Assembly: GCF_024362805.1 (NCBI RefSeq)
Contig: NZ_CP093299.1
Span: 4,372,001 to 4,436,000, forward strand
DNA length: 64,000 bases
Direction: 5' to 3'
Source: Salipaludibacillus sp. LMS25
GTDB lineage: Bacteria; Bacillota; Bacilli; Bacillales; Salisediminibacteriaceae
The notes under the pieces were generated by a model. The model was not told where the DNA came from and ran no database searches. It worked only from the letters and a program-made list of their open reading frames with translations. The position numbers and the translations under genes are program-made. Shown one piece after another: positions 37,208 through 45,643 of the stretch. Numbering within the stretch: the first letter of the stretch is position 1; each line of letters opens with the position of its first letter.

Positions 37208-37997
37208 CCTGTCAGTCGAACAAGTGAAAATAGAATTATTAAACACGGCTTACGGTAACGGCGATACATTTATTGCAAAATTAGATCCACGAACATTGTT
37301 TATATGGTATTTGTTTTTCGGGTTTGTGCCGTGGTTCATTCATGATCCAGCTATTTTAGGGGCGTTCTTTTTACTAATGGTCGTTATGACGATCATGACT
37401 AAAGTAAGCCCACTCATCATTGTCATTCTCTGCCTTGGTTTACTCAGTCAAGCAGGTTATTTACTAATCGCTTCGTGGTTTTTCGGTGGAAACTTGGACA
37501 CCATTCTACCATTGCTTATTTTGACCTTAAAACTTTCTACCATTTCTTTAGCAAGTATTGTCGTGTTCAGTTCTATGGACCCAGAAAAATTAAGTGATGG
37601 CTTATTAAGCATTGGGGTGCCTAGTCAAGTATCCTTCTCTATCGCTTATGGCTATCGTATGCTTCCGAGCTTAGTTGAAGAATTTCATCAAATTTTTTTA
37701 TCATTTCGTTTACGAGGGAAAGCACCAGAGAAAAAGGGATTTCTTTACTGGCGAGTGGTCGTTTATTTAATAAAAATTGCTGTCCTGTCGTTTTATCCTC
37801 TTATTCTAAGTTCAGCTAAACGTGCAAGGACCACCGTAGAAGCTTTAGAATCAAAAGGATATTCAAGCGCGCTAACATCACCTGCCGTTAAAAAAATTAA
37901 ATTACAGCATATGCGCTTTCGTTTTCATGATCTAGCCTTTCTTAGTTTATCCAGTTGTTATATTGTAGCTACGTTTTTAGTGACATCATTTTATTAA
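37176..37997 (+). CDS. ecfT: ECF transporter transmembrane component EcfT
   Basis: A 273-residue membrane protein with about five hydrophobic segments. It begins with a soluble arm (KLDPRTLFIWYLFFGFVPWF) and has the coupling helices that contact the ATPases, seen as SFRLRGKAPEKKG and SSAKRARTTVEALESKGYSS; the A-R-x motifs of EcfT are in these. The ATG at 37176 follows AAGGAGG inside the end of the ATPase gene. It is third in the operon S component, fused ATPase, EcfT, PHP enzyme. Confidence 0.9.
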   Translation: MMTYTRRLLDNLSVEQVKIELLNTAYGNGDTFIAKLDPRTLFIWYLFFGFVPWFIHDPAILGAFFLLMVVMTIMTKVSPLIIVILCLGLLSQAGYLLIASWFFGGNLDTILPLLILTLKLSTISLASIVVFSSMDPEKLSDGLLSIGVPSQVSFSIAYGYRMLPSLVEEFHQIFLSFRLRGKAPEKKGFLYWRVVVYLIKIAVLSFYPLILSSAKRARTTVEALESKGYSSALTSPAVKKIKLQHMRFRFHDLAFLSLSSCYIVATFLVTSFY

Positions 37998-38013
37998 AAG
38001 GAGATTGAGCCTA

Positions 38014-38769
38014 ATGAATATTGATTTGCATACCCATATGAAACTTTCTAAGAAGACCTATTTTGATGAAGTATACTTCAATACGATGGTTGCTGAAGCC
38101 CTCGCGAATGATTTAAACGCTATCGCCTTGACTGAGCACTTTAATACGTTACGTTTTTCAGACATTTATGACTCATTAGACAAACATTTCCCTTATGAAT
38201 CCCAACACTATAACGCACACGGATTGAAAATATTCCCAGGTCTTGAAGTAGATATTGCTGAGACTGGCCATATTTTGTTAATAGGAGCAAGAGAATCAGT
38301 TAGAGCTATCCGTCGTCACCTAGAACCGTTTACAGAGCCTGACCATTTTGTTCCCTTTAAGCAATTATTAGATTGGGCTGATGAGCTAAATATGATAAAA
38401 ATTGGCGCTCATCCCTATCGAGACAGTACACCCTTACATCATCTAGACAAAGGCTTGTTAAGTAGACTTGATGCATTTGATTTAAATGGAAAAGATTTAT
38501 ACGTACAAGGGCAAGATCAACTTATTCAAGATGTTTCCCGCCTTGCTGACGAACTCTCCCTCCCGATTGTGGGTGGAAGTGACACCCATCATTTTTTACA
38601 ATATGGGAGTGTGTACAGCACATTTCCTGCACCAATCGCCACAATGACTGATTTAAAAAGCGCCATAAAAGACAGTAACCAGCAAGTACACATTTCCCCG
38701 TGTCTAAAAACAAAGGTGAAGTCAGCGATTCTTATGAAAAAAATGCTAAAAAGTAGTGTCCGTGTTTAA
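38014..38769 (+). CDS. PHP-domain metal-dependent phosphoesterase, ECF operon
   Basis: A 251-residue PHP hydrolase. The metal ligands are H-x-H in DLHTHMK, EH in LTEHFNT, E in FPGLEVDIAE, H in KIGAHPYRDS and D-x-H in GGSDTHH. PHP enzymes remove phosphate from small molecules such as histidinol phosphate or nucleotides. Its place at the end of an RpiR-controlled ECF operon suggests that it acts on the imported compound after phosphorylation, but this is inference. The ATG at 38014 sits ten bases after AAAGGAG; a TTG at 38005 is too close to the site. Confidence 0.87.
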   Translation: MNIDLHTHMKLSKKTYFDEVYFNTMVAEALANDLNAIALTEHFNTLRFSDIYDSLDKHFPYESQHYNAHGLKIFPGLEVDIAETGHILLIGARESVRAIRRHLEPFTEPDHFVPFKQLLDWADELNMIKIGAHPYRDSTPLHHLDKGLLSRLDAFDLNGKDLYVQGQDQLIQDVSRLADELSLPIVGGSDTHHFLQYGSVYSTFPAPIATMTDLKSAIKDSNQQVHISPCLKTKVKSAILMKKMLKSSVRV

Positions 38770-38821
38770 AGGCTTATACAGTAAGAGGCTTGCACTCATA
38801 AAGCGCAAGCCTCACCTTACT

Positions 38822-38980
38822 ATAAAGCTAACCTTCAATCAGTGGGCGTTTTCCTTCATCCCTCACTGATTGTTCGTTTAACTTATGGGACCTTTAGGGG
38901 CAGTTTATCCCCCACCTAAACTTTTCGATCTTCTTAAGTTTTGAGGTGGGGGTTTTACTGCCCCTTAAGAGTGGGATAAA
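38822..38980 (+). repeat. Interspersed repeat form A, copy A2 (full length)
   Basis: ATAAAGCTAACCTTCAATCA at the start and CCTTAAGAGTGGGATAAA at the end, with both hairpins preserved. Located just after the ECF-PHP operon, where it could also act as a terminator. Confidence 0.9.
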
Positions 38981-39101
38981 AACCATTCACAGTATTTTTT
39001 TAAGACATAGAAAAAATAAACGGGGTGATTACGTTCAAGTCAGTTTAATTCACCTTTTAAACCTAATGACTCATGGCTCTCACACTGGAAGAGCATATAA
39101 C

Positions 39102-40067
39102 TTACTCGATATATTGATCAACAAATCCCCATATGGTATTCCAATAAGTAACAGGATCAACCTTTTCTGCGTCCCCGTGTCCCGCCCCTTCTATAATTAA
39201 CTTCTCTTTATCAACAGAAGCCGCTTCATACACATCATCAACCATCTCATATGGGACAAAGGTGTCCTTATCACCGTGAATAAACAGGATCGGTGTTTGA
39301 CTTTTAGACACTTGGTCAACTGCTGACGCTTCAAATAAGTCATAACCAGCACGAAAGTTCGTCACCGTATTAGCTGCATTTATCACTGGAAATGCTGGTA
39401 ATCCAAATAGGTCATCTAATTGATAGGTAAATACGTCACTTACAGAGGAGTACCCACAATCCTCGACGATCACCTTCACATTGTCTGGTAAATCTTGTTC
39501 ACCTGCTGTCATCATAACAGTGGCACCACCCATGGACACACCAAATAAGACAATTTCCGCGTGAGGATCCCTTTCCAAAATATTATCAATCCACTGCAAA
39601 ATATCTTTTCGATCATGCCACCCCATCCCGATATAATCTCCTTCGCTTTCTCCATGACCACGGAGATCGGGTGCAAGCACATGATAATCCTTCTCGTAAA
39701 AATGACGAATATACCTCGTCATACCACTGGCATTGCCATTATAACCATGAACAACAATGGCCCATTTATGACCAGCACCTTCATTTTCGTACATATAGCC
39801 ATTTAAAGCTAATGCCTTATCATCCGAAGACGTTATTGTGAGAACATCTGGCTCATGATCTGCTTTAAATCGGTCGTCTTCTAGTTCAGCCTCTAACGCC
39901 ACCGAAGCTATTACAGCTTCACTCTCCGCCAAATTTGGATTGTCCTCCATAAATTCTTTCTCATTTGCTGCATTTAACGCGAAATTGTAAAAATAATTCC
40001 CTACTAAGCCATAAGCGGCTATCATTATGGTACTCACTGAACCTATTACAATGAATGTTTTTTTCAT
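39102..40067 (-). CDS. Membrane-anchored alpha/beta hydrolase
   Basis: A 321-residue serine hydrolase with one N-terminal membrane helix or uncleaved signal (MKKTFIVIGSVSTIMIAAYG). The oxyanion region is VVHGYNGNASGM. The nucleophile elbow is LFGVSMGGATVM. The acid is in FIHGDKDTFVPYEM, and the catalytic histidine in GAGHGDAEKVDP. The order matches BAAT/YqkD-like esterases of Bacillus. The substrate is unknown. The ATG at 40067 follows GGAGATAGACAGT. Confidence 0.87.
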   Translation of the reverse strand: MKKTFIVIGSVSTIMIAAYGLVGNYFYNFALNAANEKEFMEDNPNLAESEAVIASVALEAELEDDRFKADHEPDVLTITSSDDKALALNGYMYENEGAGHKWAIVVHGYNGNASGMTRYIRHFYEKDYHVLAPDLRGHGESEGDYIGMGWHDRKDILQWIDNILERDPHAEIVLFGVSMGGATVMMTAGEQDLPDNVKVIVEDCGYSSVSDVFTYQLDDLFGLPAFPVINAANTVTNFRAGYDLFEASAVDQVSKSQTPILFIHGDKDTFVPYEMVDDVYEAASVDKEKLIIEGAGHGDAEKVDPVTYWNTIWGFVDQYIE

Positions 40068-40224
40068 ACTGTCTATCTCCAATTATTATGTATTTTCATA
40101 GATGCTAATTAGACGTTGTTAACAAGCAATGGGAGCGTCCAATTTCCTATACTTATAACGAACCTTTTTTATTATAACTGATCTAGTTTAAATTTCAAAA
40201 ATTTAAGCTAGAAGTTAGTGAAAA

Positions 40225-40353
40225 CGGTGAAGCAAGCAAGTCCACGCCTTCTTACTGTAATTGAGTGAATCATAACTTTAACGGCCGTTATCCCCTGCCT
40301 ATATAGAGTTATCTCTTTCTCTCTATTTTGGTTATCTGTGATAAAAAAAAGTA
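40225..40353 (+). repeat. Interspersed repeat form B, copy B2 (degenerate 5' half)
   Basis: Recognised by AACGGCCGTTATCCCCTGCC, TATATAGAGTTATCTCT, CTCTATTTTGG and the terminal TTATCTGTGATAAA. The first hairpin is barely recognisable and the segment between the CTCTATTTT block and the terminal block is deleted. Confidence 0.75.
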
Positions 40354-40380
40354 GCATACCCCATCACCGGCATATGCTAC
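40343..40380 (-). terminator. Intrinsic terminator of the GH18 gene
   Basis: On the minus strand GTAGCATA pairs with TATGCTAC (40380-40373 with 40358-40351) and is followed by eight T. The T run merges with the end of repeat copy B2. Confidence 0.8.
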
Positions 40381-40394
40381 TACACTAAGATATT

Positions 40395-41759
40395 TTATTT
40401 ATTTCGGCCGTTTCCGTTGTTCTTTTTAATCGGCTCTTCGAATTGGGTATCATCTGACTTTTCTTCATCCTGCACATCTTCTGTTGTCGTTTTGTTGTGG
40501 CCTCTACCATTTCCTCTACCATTATTTCCAGGGGCAGAAATGACCTGTTCTTCCTCTTTTATAACTTCCGGCGTTGGTTCAGGCTCAGGGACCGGTTCGA
40601 CTACTGGCTCTTCTTCTATCGGATCTGGCTCAAGCACCGCGTCTTCCTCCGGTTCCGTTGCCATTATACCACCATTTAAATACGTTTTATAATAATCCCA
40701 CATGTGTGGATCTTCTCGCATGAGCGCCCAGCTTCCTGTCCCTTTTATATCATATACGTTTATCAATTCTAACTTCTTTTTAAACGATTGCTCATTATCA
40801 AACCAAATCACATAATCACCAGCCGTTAATCTTACTCCTTCCGCTGAGATGATAGGATCGTCATCTGTCACAGTAAATACAGCTTTAGGTGTTTGTGAAG
40901 CGTCATCAAAAATGACATCGCCGTTATAGTGATCTACAACCGTTTGGATCTGATTATGGGAGATACCACGGCCATTAATTAAAAAACCATCTGCATTTCT
41001 TTCACTATCTGTTTTCCACATACGCCCATAAAACGGGAGACCTATGACTACTTTTTCTTTAGGAACTTGTTGGTTGAGAGCGTACTGAATTGAACGTTCT
41101 ACAAACGAATAACTTGCAACAGGACCCGGCGTACTTCCTTGCCAATGCTCATCGTAAGCCATAATCATTAAATAGTCAGCGTGCTTAGCTAACGCTGTAT
41201 AATCATAATTTCCATGCCAACCAGCTGTCCAACCGTTAGGGTTAGCAGCTACTGCTACTGACACTTCCTTATGGGCAGGAATTTTCTCACGGAGTAATCT
41301 AATAAAATCTGTATGCTCATCCCTATAAGCATGTCCCACACCCTCGATATCCACATTGATACCATCCAAATTATATTTCTCAACGTGTTCAGCCACTTCT
41401 GTTGACAGAGCATGCCGATTTTTAAAGGCATTTTCACCAGCCGTCCTGTCCCAATGATTAGCTAGAAAAGGAACGACTTTTATCCCTCTACTATGCATAT
41501 CTGTTACGAATGATTCTCTATATTTATTCGTGAAAACAAGGTTCCCTTCCCTATTAACATCAAAATAATTAGGAGACACCATGTTGAGAGAGTTATTCGT
41601 TTGATCGACTAATTGGACGTAGTTATCAGGACTTCCAAAATAGAGATAAGACATATTAAATCTCTCATGGTCGTTGCCTGCAAACGTAGCCGTGCTAGAT
41701 AATAGTAATAATAAAATGACAACAATAACTGCAAACCTCATTTTTCTACCCTTTTTCAT
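40395..41759 (-). CDS. Secreted GH18 family glycoside hydrolase
   Basis: A 454-residue exported protein. A signal peptide (MKKGRKMRFAVIVVILLLLL, cleavage near TFA-GN) is followed by a GH18 barrel. The catalytic D-x-x-D-x-D/E motif appears as LDGINVDIEGVGHAYRD, and YLMIMAYDEHWQGSTPGPVA and KVVIGLPFYGRMW support the fold. It resembles the spore or cell-wall hydrolases YaaH/YdhD but lacks LysM domains. After residue about 355 comes a low-complexity acidic, proline-rich tail (EEEPVVEPVPEPEPTPEV) and glycine/arginine/asparagine repeats (NNGRGNGRGHNK), probably a cell-wall or spore-surface linker. The target is likely N-acetylglucosamine polymer or peptidoglycan. ATG 41759 follows AAGGGGGC. Confidence 0.88.
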   Translation of the reverse strand: MKKGRKMRFAVIVVILLLLLSSTATFAGNDHERFNMSYLYFGSPDNYVQLVDQTNNSLNMVSPNYFDVNREGNLVFTNKYRESFVTDMHSRGIKVVPFLANHWDRTAGENAFKNRHALSTEVAEHVEKYNLDGINVDIEGVGHAYRDEHTDFIRLLREKIPAHKEVSVAVAANPNGWTAGWHGNYDYTALAKHADYLMIMAYDEHWQGSTPGPVASYSFVERSIQYALNQQVPKEKVVIGLPFYGRMWKTDSERNADGFLINGRGISHNQIQTVVDHYNGDVIFDDASQTPKAVFTVTDDDPIISAEGVRLTAGDYVIWFDNEQSFKKKLELINVYDIKGTGSWALMREDPHMWDYYKTYLNGGIMATEPEEDAVLEPDPIEEEPVVEPVPEPEPTPEVIKEEEQVISAPGNNGRGNGRGHNKTTTEDVQDEEKSDDTQFEEPIKKNNGNGRNK

Positions 41760-41903
41760 CAATGCTTGCCCCCTTAAAATGTGTAAAAATGTGTGTCTAT
41801 AAGTAATTTAATTATATAAGGGGAATCTCTTACAAACTAGCAAAGATTGTTGGGTAGATTACTAATATTTGAGAATCCTCATCCACTTAAAATTCAACCT
41901 ACA

Positions 41904-42060
41904 TAAAGCTAAGCTTCAATCAGTGGGAGTTTTCCTTCATCCCCCACTGATTGTTCGTTTAACTTATGGGACCTTTAGGGGCAGTTTCCCCCCACCTAAA
42001 CTTTTCGATCTTCTTAAGTTTTGAGATGGGGGTTTTACTGCCCCTTAAGAGTGGGATAAA
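41904..42060 (+). repeat. Interspersed repeat form A, copy A3 (full length, in tandem with B3)
   Basis: ATAAAGCTAAGCTTCAATCA to CCTTAAGAGTGGGATAAA. Its terminal ATAAA is also the first ATAAA of copy B3, so the two elements abut exactly. Confidence 0.92.
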
Positions 42061-42211
42061 ACGACCCTTCAATTGGGAGTATTCATTTCTCCCACTGATT
42101 GGTAGTTGAGTAAATCAGGAGATGAGCGGCCGTTATCTCCCACCTATATCGAATTAGCTCTCCTCTCTATTTTTAGGCAAGAATTTTACGAACGATTATC
42201 TGTGATAAAAC
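42056..42211 (+). repeat. Interspersed repeat form B, copy B3 (full length)
   Basis: ATAAAACGACCCTTCAATTG at the start. The core is GAGCGGCCGTTATCTCCCAC then CTCTCCTCTCTATTTTTAGG. The end is ACGATTATCTGTGATAAA. It shares ATAAA with the end of A3. Confidence 0.92.
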
Positions 42212-42344
42212 GAAGGGGATATTACAGGGTTTTCTATCCTTTCATTATCGTGGCATGTTGAAGTGATAAAGCAGCATAGTCTTTCTACTTTACGTCGCTT
42301 TTATATTCATTGTATAGTAAGAGCAGAAAGTGGTGAGACAATAT

Positions 42345-43490
42345 ATGACAAAGATTTTATATTTCATAATAGCCGTAGCATTTTTAGATACATTTATTCA
42401 GCTTCCTATTATTACCCCTTATGCACAAGAGTTAGGCGCAACACATGTTCTAACAGGTGCTATTATCGCTGTTTATTCATTGGCTAACATGGTGGGGAAT
42501 CTTTTAGCCGGTCACTGGATTGACCGTTTCGGTCGAAAGAAATTATTGCTAAGTGGCATGCTTCTTGTGGCTTTAATACTGCTTTTTTATCCGTTAGCGC
42601 GTAATGGCTTTGAATTATTTATCGTTCGTTTATTACACGGTTTAGCTGGCGGAGCGTTGATTCCCGCTGCTTTTGCCTATGTTGGTGATAAAACACGGAC
42701 TGGGGAGCGAGGCCGAACGATGGCTTATACTGGGGCTTGTATTGGGAGTGCAGCCATTGTCGGACCAGCACTAGGTGGTGCCATTGCGGCAAGGGGATCT
42801 GCTGATACTGTCTTTTTACTCGTGGCAGGTCTGTTTGTACTCACATCTATCTTGATCATGACACACTTAAAAGAATCCTATGTCCCTTCGGATCGTGGTC
42901 ATATTCAAGGTAAAGACCTACTCATTTTATTAAAAGAACCACTTATTATTACAGCGTGCTTAAGTGCTTTCGCATTGATGGTTAGTAACGGGACACTGGC
43001 CTTTGCCCTTCCGCTCGTAGTAGCTAGCGTTGGACTAAGCACGGCGACTACAGGCATGCTACTGAGTCTTTTTGGGATCGTAGCACTTGTCATATTTTTA
43101 ACGCCTGCTAACCGAGTGTTTGATAAAAAATCACCTGTATCCTTAGTCATCACTGGCATTATTTTCATCAGTGTTGCCTTAACATTACTAAGTACGGCCA
43201 CGGTACTCCCCATGCTTATCTTAGCGATGGTGGTATATGGCATTGGCTTTGCATTTATTTTCCCCTCAATGAATAAAATTGTGGCCGATGTTTCTTCAGA
43301 AGTTGATCGAGGTAAAGCTTACGGCATTTTTTACGCTGCTTTCTCTTTAGGTGTTGTGTCAGGTTCCTTTATAGCGGGAACTGCTGCTGAGTTATCCGTG
43401 CACCCCTTTCTTGTCAGCGCCATTATCATGTTATCAGTTGCTGGATTAGTTATATTATCAGCGCGTTATTCGCACTCGACCTCTAAATAG
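42345..43490 (+). CDS. Major facilitator superfamily efflux transporter
   Basis: A 381-residue transporter with twelve hydrophobic segments. Motif A is GHWIDRFGRKKLLLSG in the loop between helices 2 and 3, and the antiporter-type motif C appears as GACIGSAAIVGPALGGAIA in helix 5. This is typical of 12-helix drug:H+ antiporters such as the Bmr/TetA group. The substrate is unknown. The ATG at 42345 lies eight bases after GGTGAGA. Its 3' end overlaps the end of the convergent hydrolase gene by 25 bases. Confidence 0.9.
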   Translation: MTKILYFIIAVAFLDTFIQLPIITPYAQELGATHVLTGAIIAVYSLANMVGNLLAGHWIDRFGRKKLLLSGMLLVALILLFYPLARNGFELFIVRLLHGLAGGALIPAAFAYVGDKTRTGERGRTMAYTGACIGSAAIVGPALGGAIAARGSADTVFLLVAGLFVLTSILIMTHLKESYVPSDRGHIQGKDLLILLKEPLIITACLSAFALMVSNGTLAFALPLVVASVGLSTATTGMLLSLFGIVALVIFLTPANRVFDKKSPVSLVITGIIFISVALTLLSTATVLPMLILAMVVYGIGFAFIFPSMNKIVADVSSEVDRGKAYGIFYAAFSLGVVSGSFIAGTAAELSVHPFLVSAIIMLSVAGLVILSARYSHSTSK

Positions 43491-44410
43491 GTTCGTATGC
43501 GATCATAAACAAACGTACGGATAACATTACTTTCATTTAGAAGCTGATGCCGTCCATTTGGAAAAAAGACAATTTGAATGTGACGGCATTTTTGTTCATA
43601 AAATGAGACGTTTTTTTTCCAATCAACTGTCGTATCTTTTCCCCCTTGCAAACAATAGACAGGAATATTAAGAATTGGGCAGCAAATAATCCGCTTCTGC
43701 CACTCTTCCATAGCAAGCACCCATGAAGAAGAAAGCAATTTAACTTGTAGTGGATCATTTCTTATAAACTCTCGATACACATAATCCTCAGAATTTTTTT
43801 TAAATCGTCTTTTAGATTTTGTGACGACTTTACCAGCTGTTTTTAAGACCCCTTTATACATATTCCAGCCGTAAGGAATATATAAAGGGGCCACTAGCAC
43901 GAGCCGTGCAAGGTTTAATTTGTTCTCACTGGCTGCATGGAAAAGAATCCCACCACCGGTACTATGCCCTAAGCCGATCACGTTTTGTCTCTTTAACGTC
44001 TTTTTTATCACGTGATAGCCCTTTTCTACCGCTTCCACATAGTCGTCAAAAGAAGCAATAGAGCCAGATTCACCTTGAGAAAAACCATGGCCAGGAAGGT
44101 CAAGGCTAATCACATCATAACCATCTAGAAGGAGCATATTAATCGTTCTGCTCATGCCGCCTGTATGGTCTAAATAACCGTGGACAAAGTAAATCGTTCC
44201 TTTCGACTTTTCATGTAAAAATGCTTGAATAAATATCTTTTTCCCTTTCACTTCCACCGATCCGCATCTATAGGTAGTAAAGGCTGTCATATCAAATGAA
44301 TAATAAGTTAAATAGTGTTGCAATGAACTTGTAGTAATGTGGGGATTTAGTTTATTGAAATTAAAAGCAGCGTCATTTATCTCTTTAATCCATGTATATG
44401 ATTGTGCCAT
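43466..44410 (-). CDS. Alpha/beta hydrolase, monoacylglycerol lipase-like
   Basis: A 314-residue cytosolic serine hydrolase. IYFVHGYLDHTGGMSRTINM carries the oxyanion region. SLDLPGHGFSQGESG is the typical lysophospholipase motif. The nucleophile is in IGLGHSTGGGILFHAAS, the acid in LQGGKDTTVDW, and the histidine in FPNGRHQLLNES. The likely substrate is a lysolipid or monoacylglycerol. The ATG at 44410 follows GGAGGACG. It converges with and overlaps the MFS gene. Confidence 0.88.
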   Translation of the reverse strand: MAQSYTWIKEINDAAFNFNKLNPHITTSSLQHYLTYYSFDMTAFTTYRCGSVEVKGKKIFIQAFLHEKSKGTIYFVHGYLDHTGGMSRTINMLLLDGYDVISLDLPGHGFSQGESGSIASFDDYVEAVEKGYHVIKKTLKRQNVIGLGHSTGGGILFHAASENKLNLARLVLVAPLYIPYGWNMYKGVLKTAGKVVTKSKRRFKKNSEDYVYREFIRNDPLQVKLLSSSWVLAMEEWQKRIICCPILNIPVYCLQGGKDTTVDWKKNVSFYEQKCRHIQIVFFPNGRHQLLNESNVIRTFVYDRIRTYLEVECE

Positions 44411-44476
44411 TGTGTACGTCCTCCATTATGTAAATAAGCTATAGTGTATTCTTATTTTAACCGTAAAAATGGCATA

Positions 44477-44634
44477 ATAAAACGACCCTTCAATTAGCGG
44501 GAGGTGTCGTTCTTCTCCAACTGATTGGTAGTTGAATGAATCAGGACATGAGCGGCCGTTATCTCCCACCTATATAGAATTATCTCCTCTCTATTTTTAA
44601 AAAGGCGTTTTTCGGACGGTTATCTGTGATAAAA
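44477..44634 (+). repeat. Interspersed repeat form B, copy B4 (full length)
   Basis: ATAAAACGACCCTTCAATTA to GGACGGTTATCTGTGATAAA, with the GAGCGGCCGTTATCTCCCAC core. The first hairpin loop differs from B3, while the stem is partly compensated. Confidence 0.9.
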
Positions 44635-44740
44635 ATGTTTGAACCTTGTTAACAAACTAGAAAATCATACTACCATACCTCTATCCATTTTTGCCAACAG
44701 AAAGAGAGGCAGTATCATGTCCTCCCTCCCCCTTTATATG

Positions 44741-45268
44741 TTAATTGTTTTTCAGCGTGGTCACTAACGCTTGTCCGTAAGCTGGTAAATCTGGTGGTCG
44801 GCGGCTCGATACGAGGTGCCCATCAATGATAACTTCCTCATTATGCCATATGGCGCCAGCATTTATCATATCGTCTTTAATCCCTGGAGTACTTGTAACC
44901 TTCTTCCCTTCAAGAATATTTGCAGAGATAAGAACCCAGCCAGCATGGCAAATTTGGCCGATTACCTTTCTCTTATCATTCATGACTTGAACCATCTCGA
45001 GCACCTCATCATAGCGTCGGAGCTTATCCGGCGCCCACCCACCTGGTACGAGAAGCGCATCATATTCGTCAATGTTTATTTGGTCGAAGCTATAATCAGT
45101 AATTACTGGCACCCCGTGCTTTCCGTCATATCTTTTCCCAGCTTCTTTTCCCGCAATATAAGCCGTCATTCCTTCCTCTTGTAAACGATAATGAGGGTAA
45201 ATGAGTTCAGAATCCTCAAACTCATCTTCTACTACAGTTAAAACCTTTTTACCTTCAAGTGTCATCAT
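44741..45268 (-). CDS. DJ-1/PfpI family protein
   Basis: A 175-residue protein of the class I glutamine amidotransferase-like fold. The nucleophile cysteine is in VIGQICHAGWVLISA, the acidic partner is in VVEDEFEDSELIYP, and DALLVPGGWAPDKLR is the glycine-rich strand. Members include PfpI/YraA-type proteases and deglycase-like stress proteins; the exact activity is debated. Two ATG codons in tandem at 45268 and 45265 follow GAGGAGG. Confidence 0.9.
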   Translation of the reverse strand: MMTLEGKKVLTVVEDEFEDSELIYPHYRLQEEGMTAYIAGKEAGKRYDGKHGVPVITDYSFDQINIDEYDALLVPGGWAPDKLRRYDEVLEMVQVMNDKRKVIGQICHAGWVLISANILEGKKVTSTPGIKDDMINAGAIWHNEEVIIDGHLVSSRRPPDLPAYGQALVTTLKNN

Positions 45269-45643
45269 ATCAGCCTCCTCTTTATATTATCGACTCAAAA
45301 GTGGCCACTCGCATAGTTTTAGATATCGCTACCATACTGGATCCACATGACCTTGCCATGTGTTACTAGTCTGTGGAGAACCTCTAAATAATAAGGTTTC
45401 TTTTCGCTTGATTTTAAAAAAGTGACTATCATTCTTATTACATTAGGATTTACAGGTTAGTCAGTTGAGCTTTTTTATATAACATACCCCTTAAGTAGCC
45501 ATTTCAATCTTTAATTCTGCGAAAAAATTCTGGTAAAATAGGTGACTATTAACCTGTTTTTCCACATGCTTTGTTCTAAGGAAACTGACAAGATCATATA
45601 CTAGTCTCAGTGTTCTAAGTATGAATTGAATAGGAGGTTCACA
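45269..45643. other. Intergenic stretch between divergent pfpI-like and NlpC/P60 genes
   Basis: Holds both promoters. I see no operator, riboswitch or repeat copy that I can support. Confidence 0.35.
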
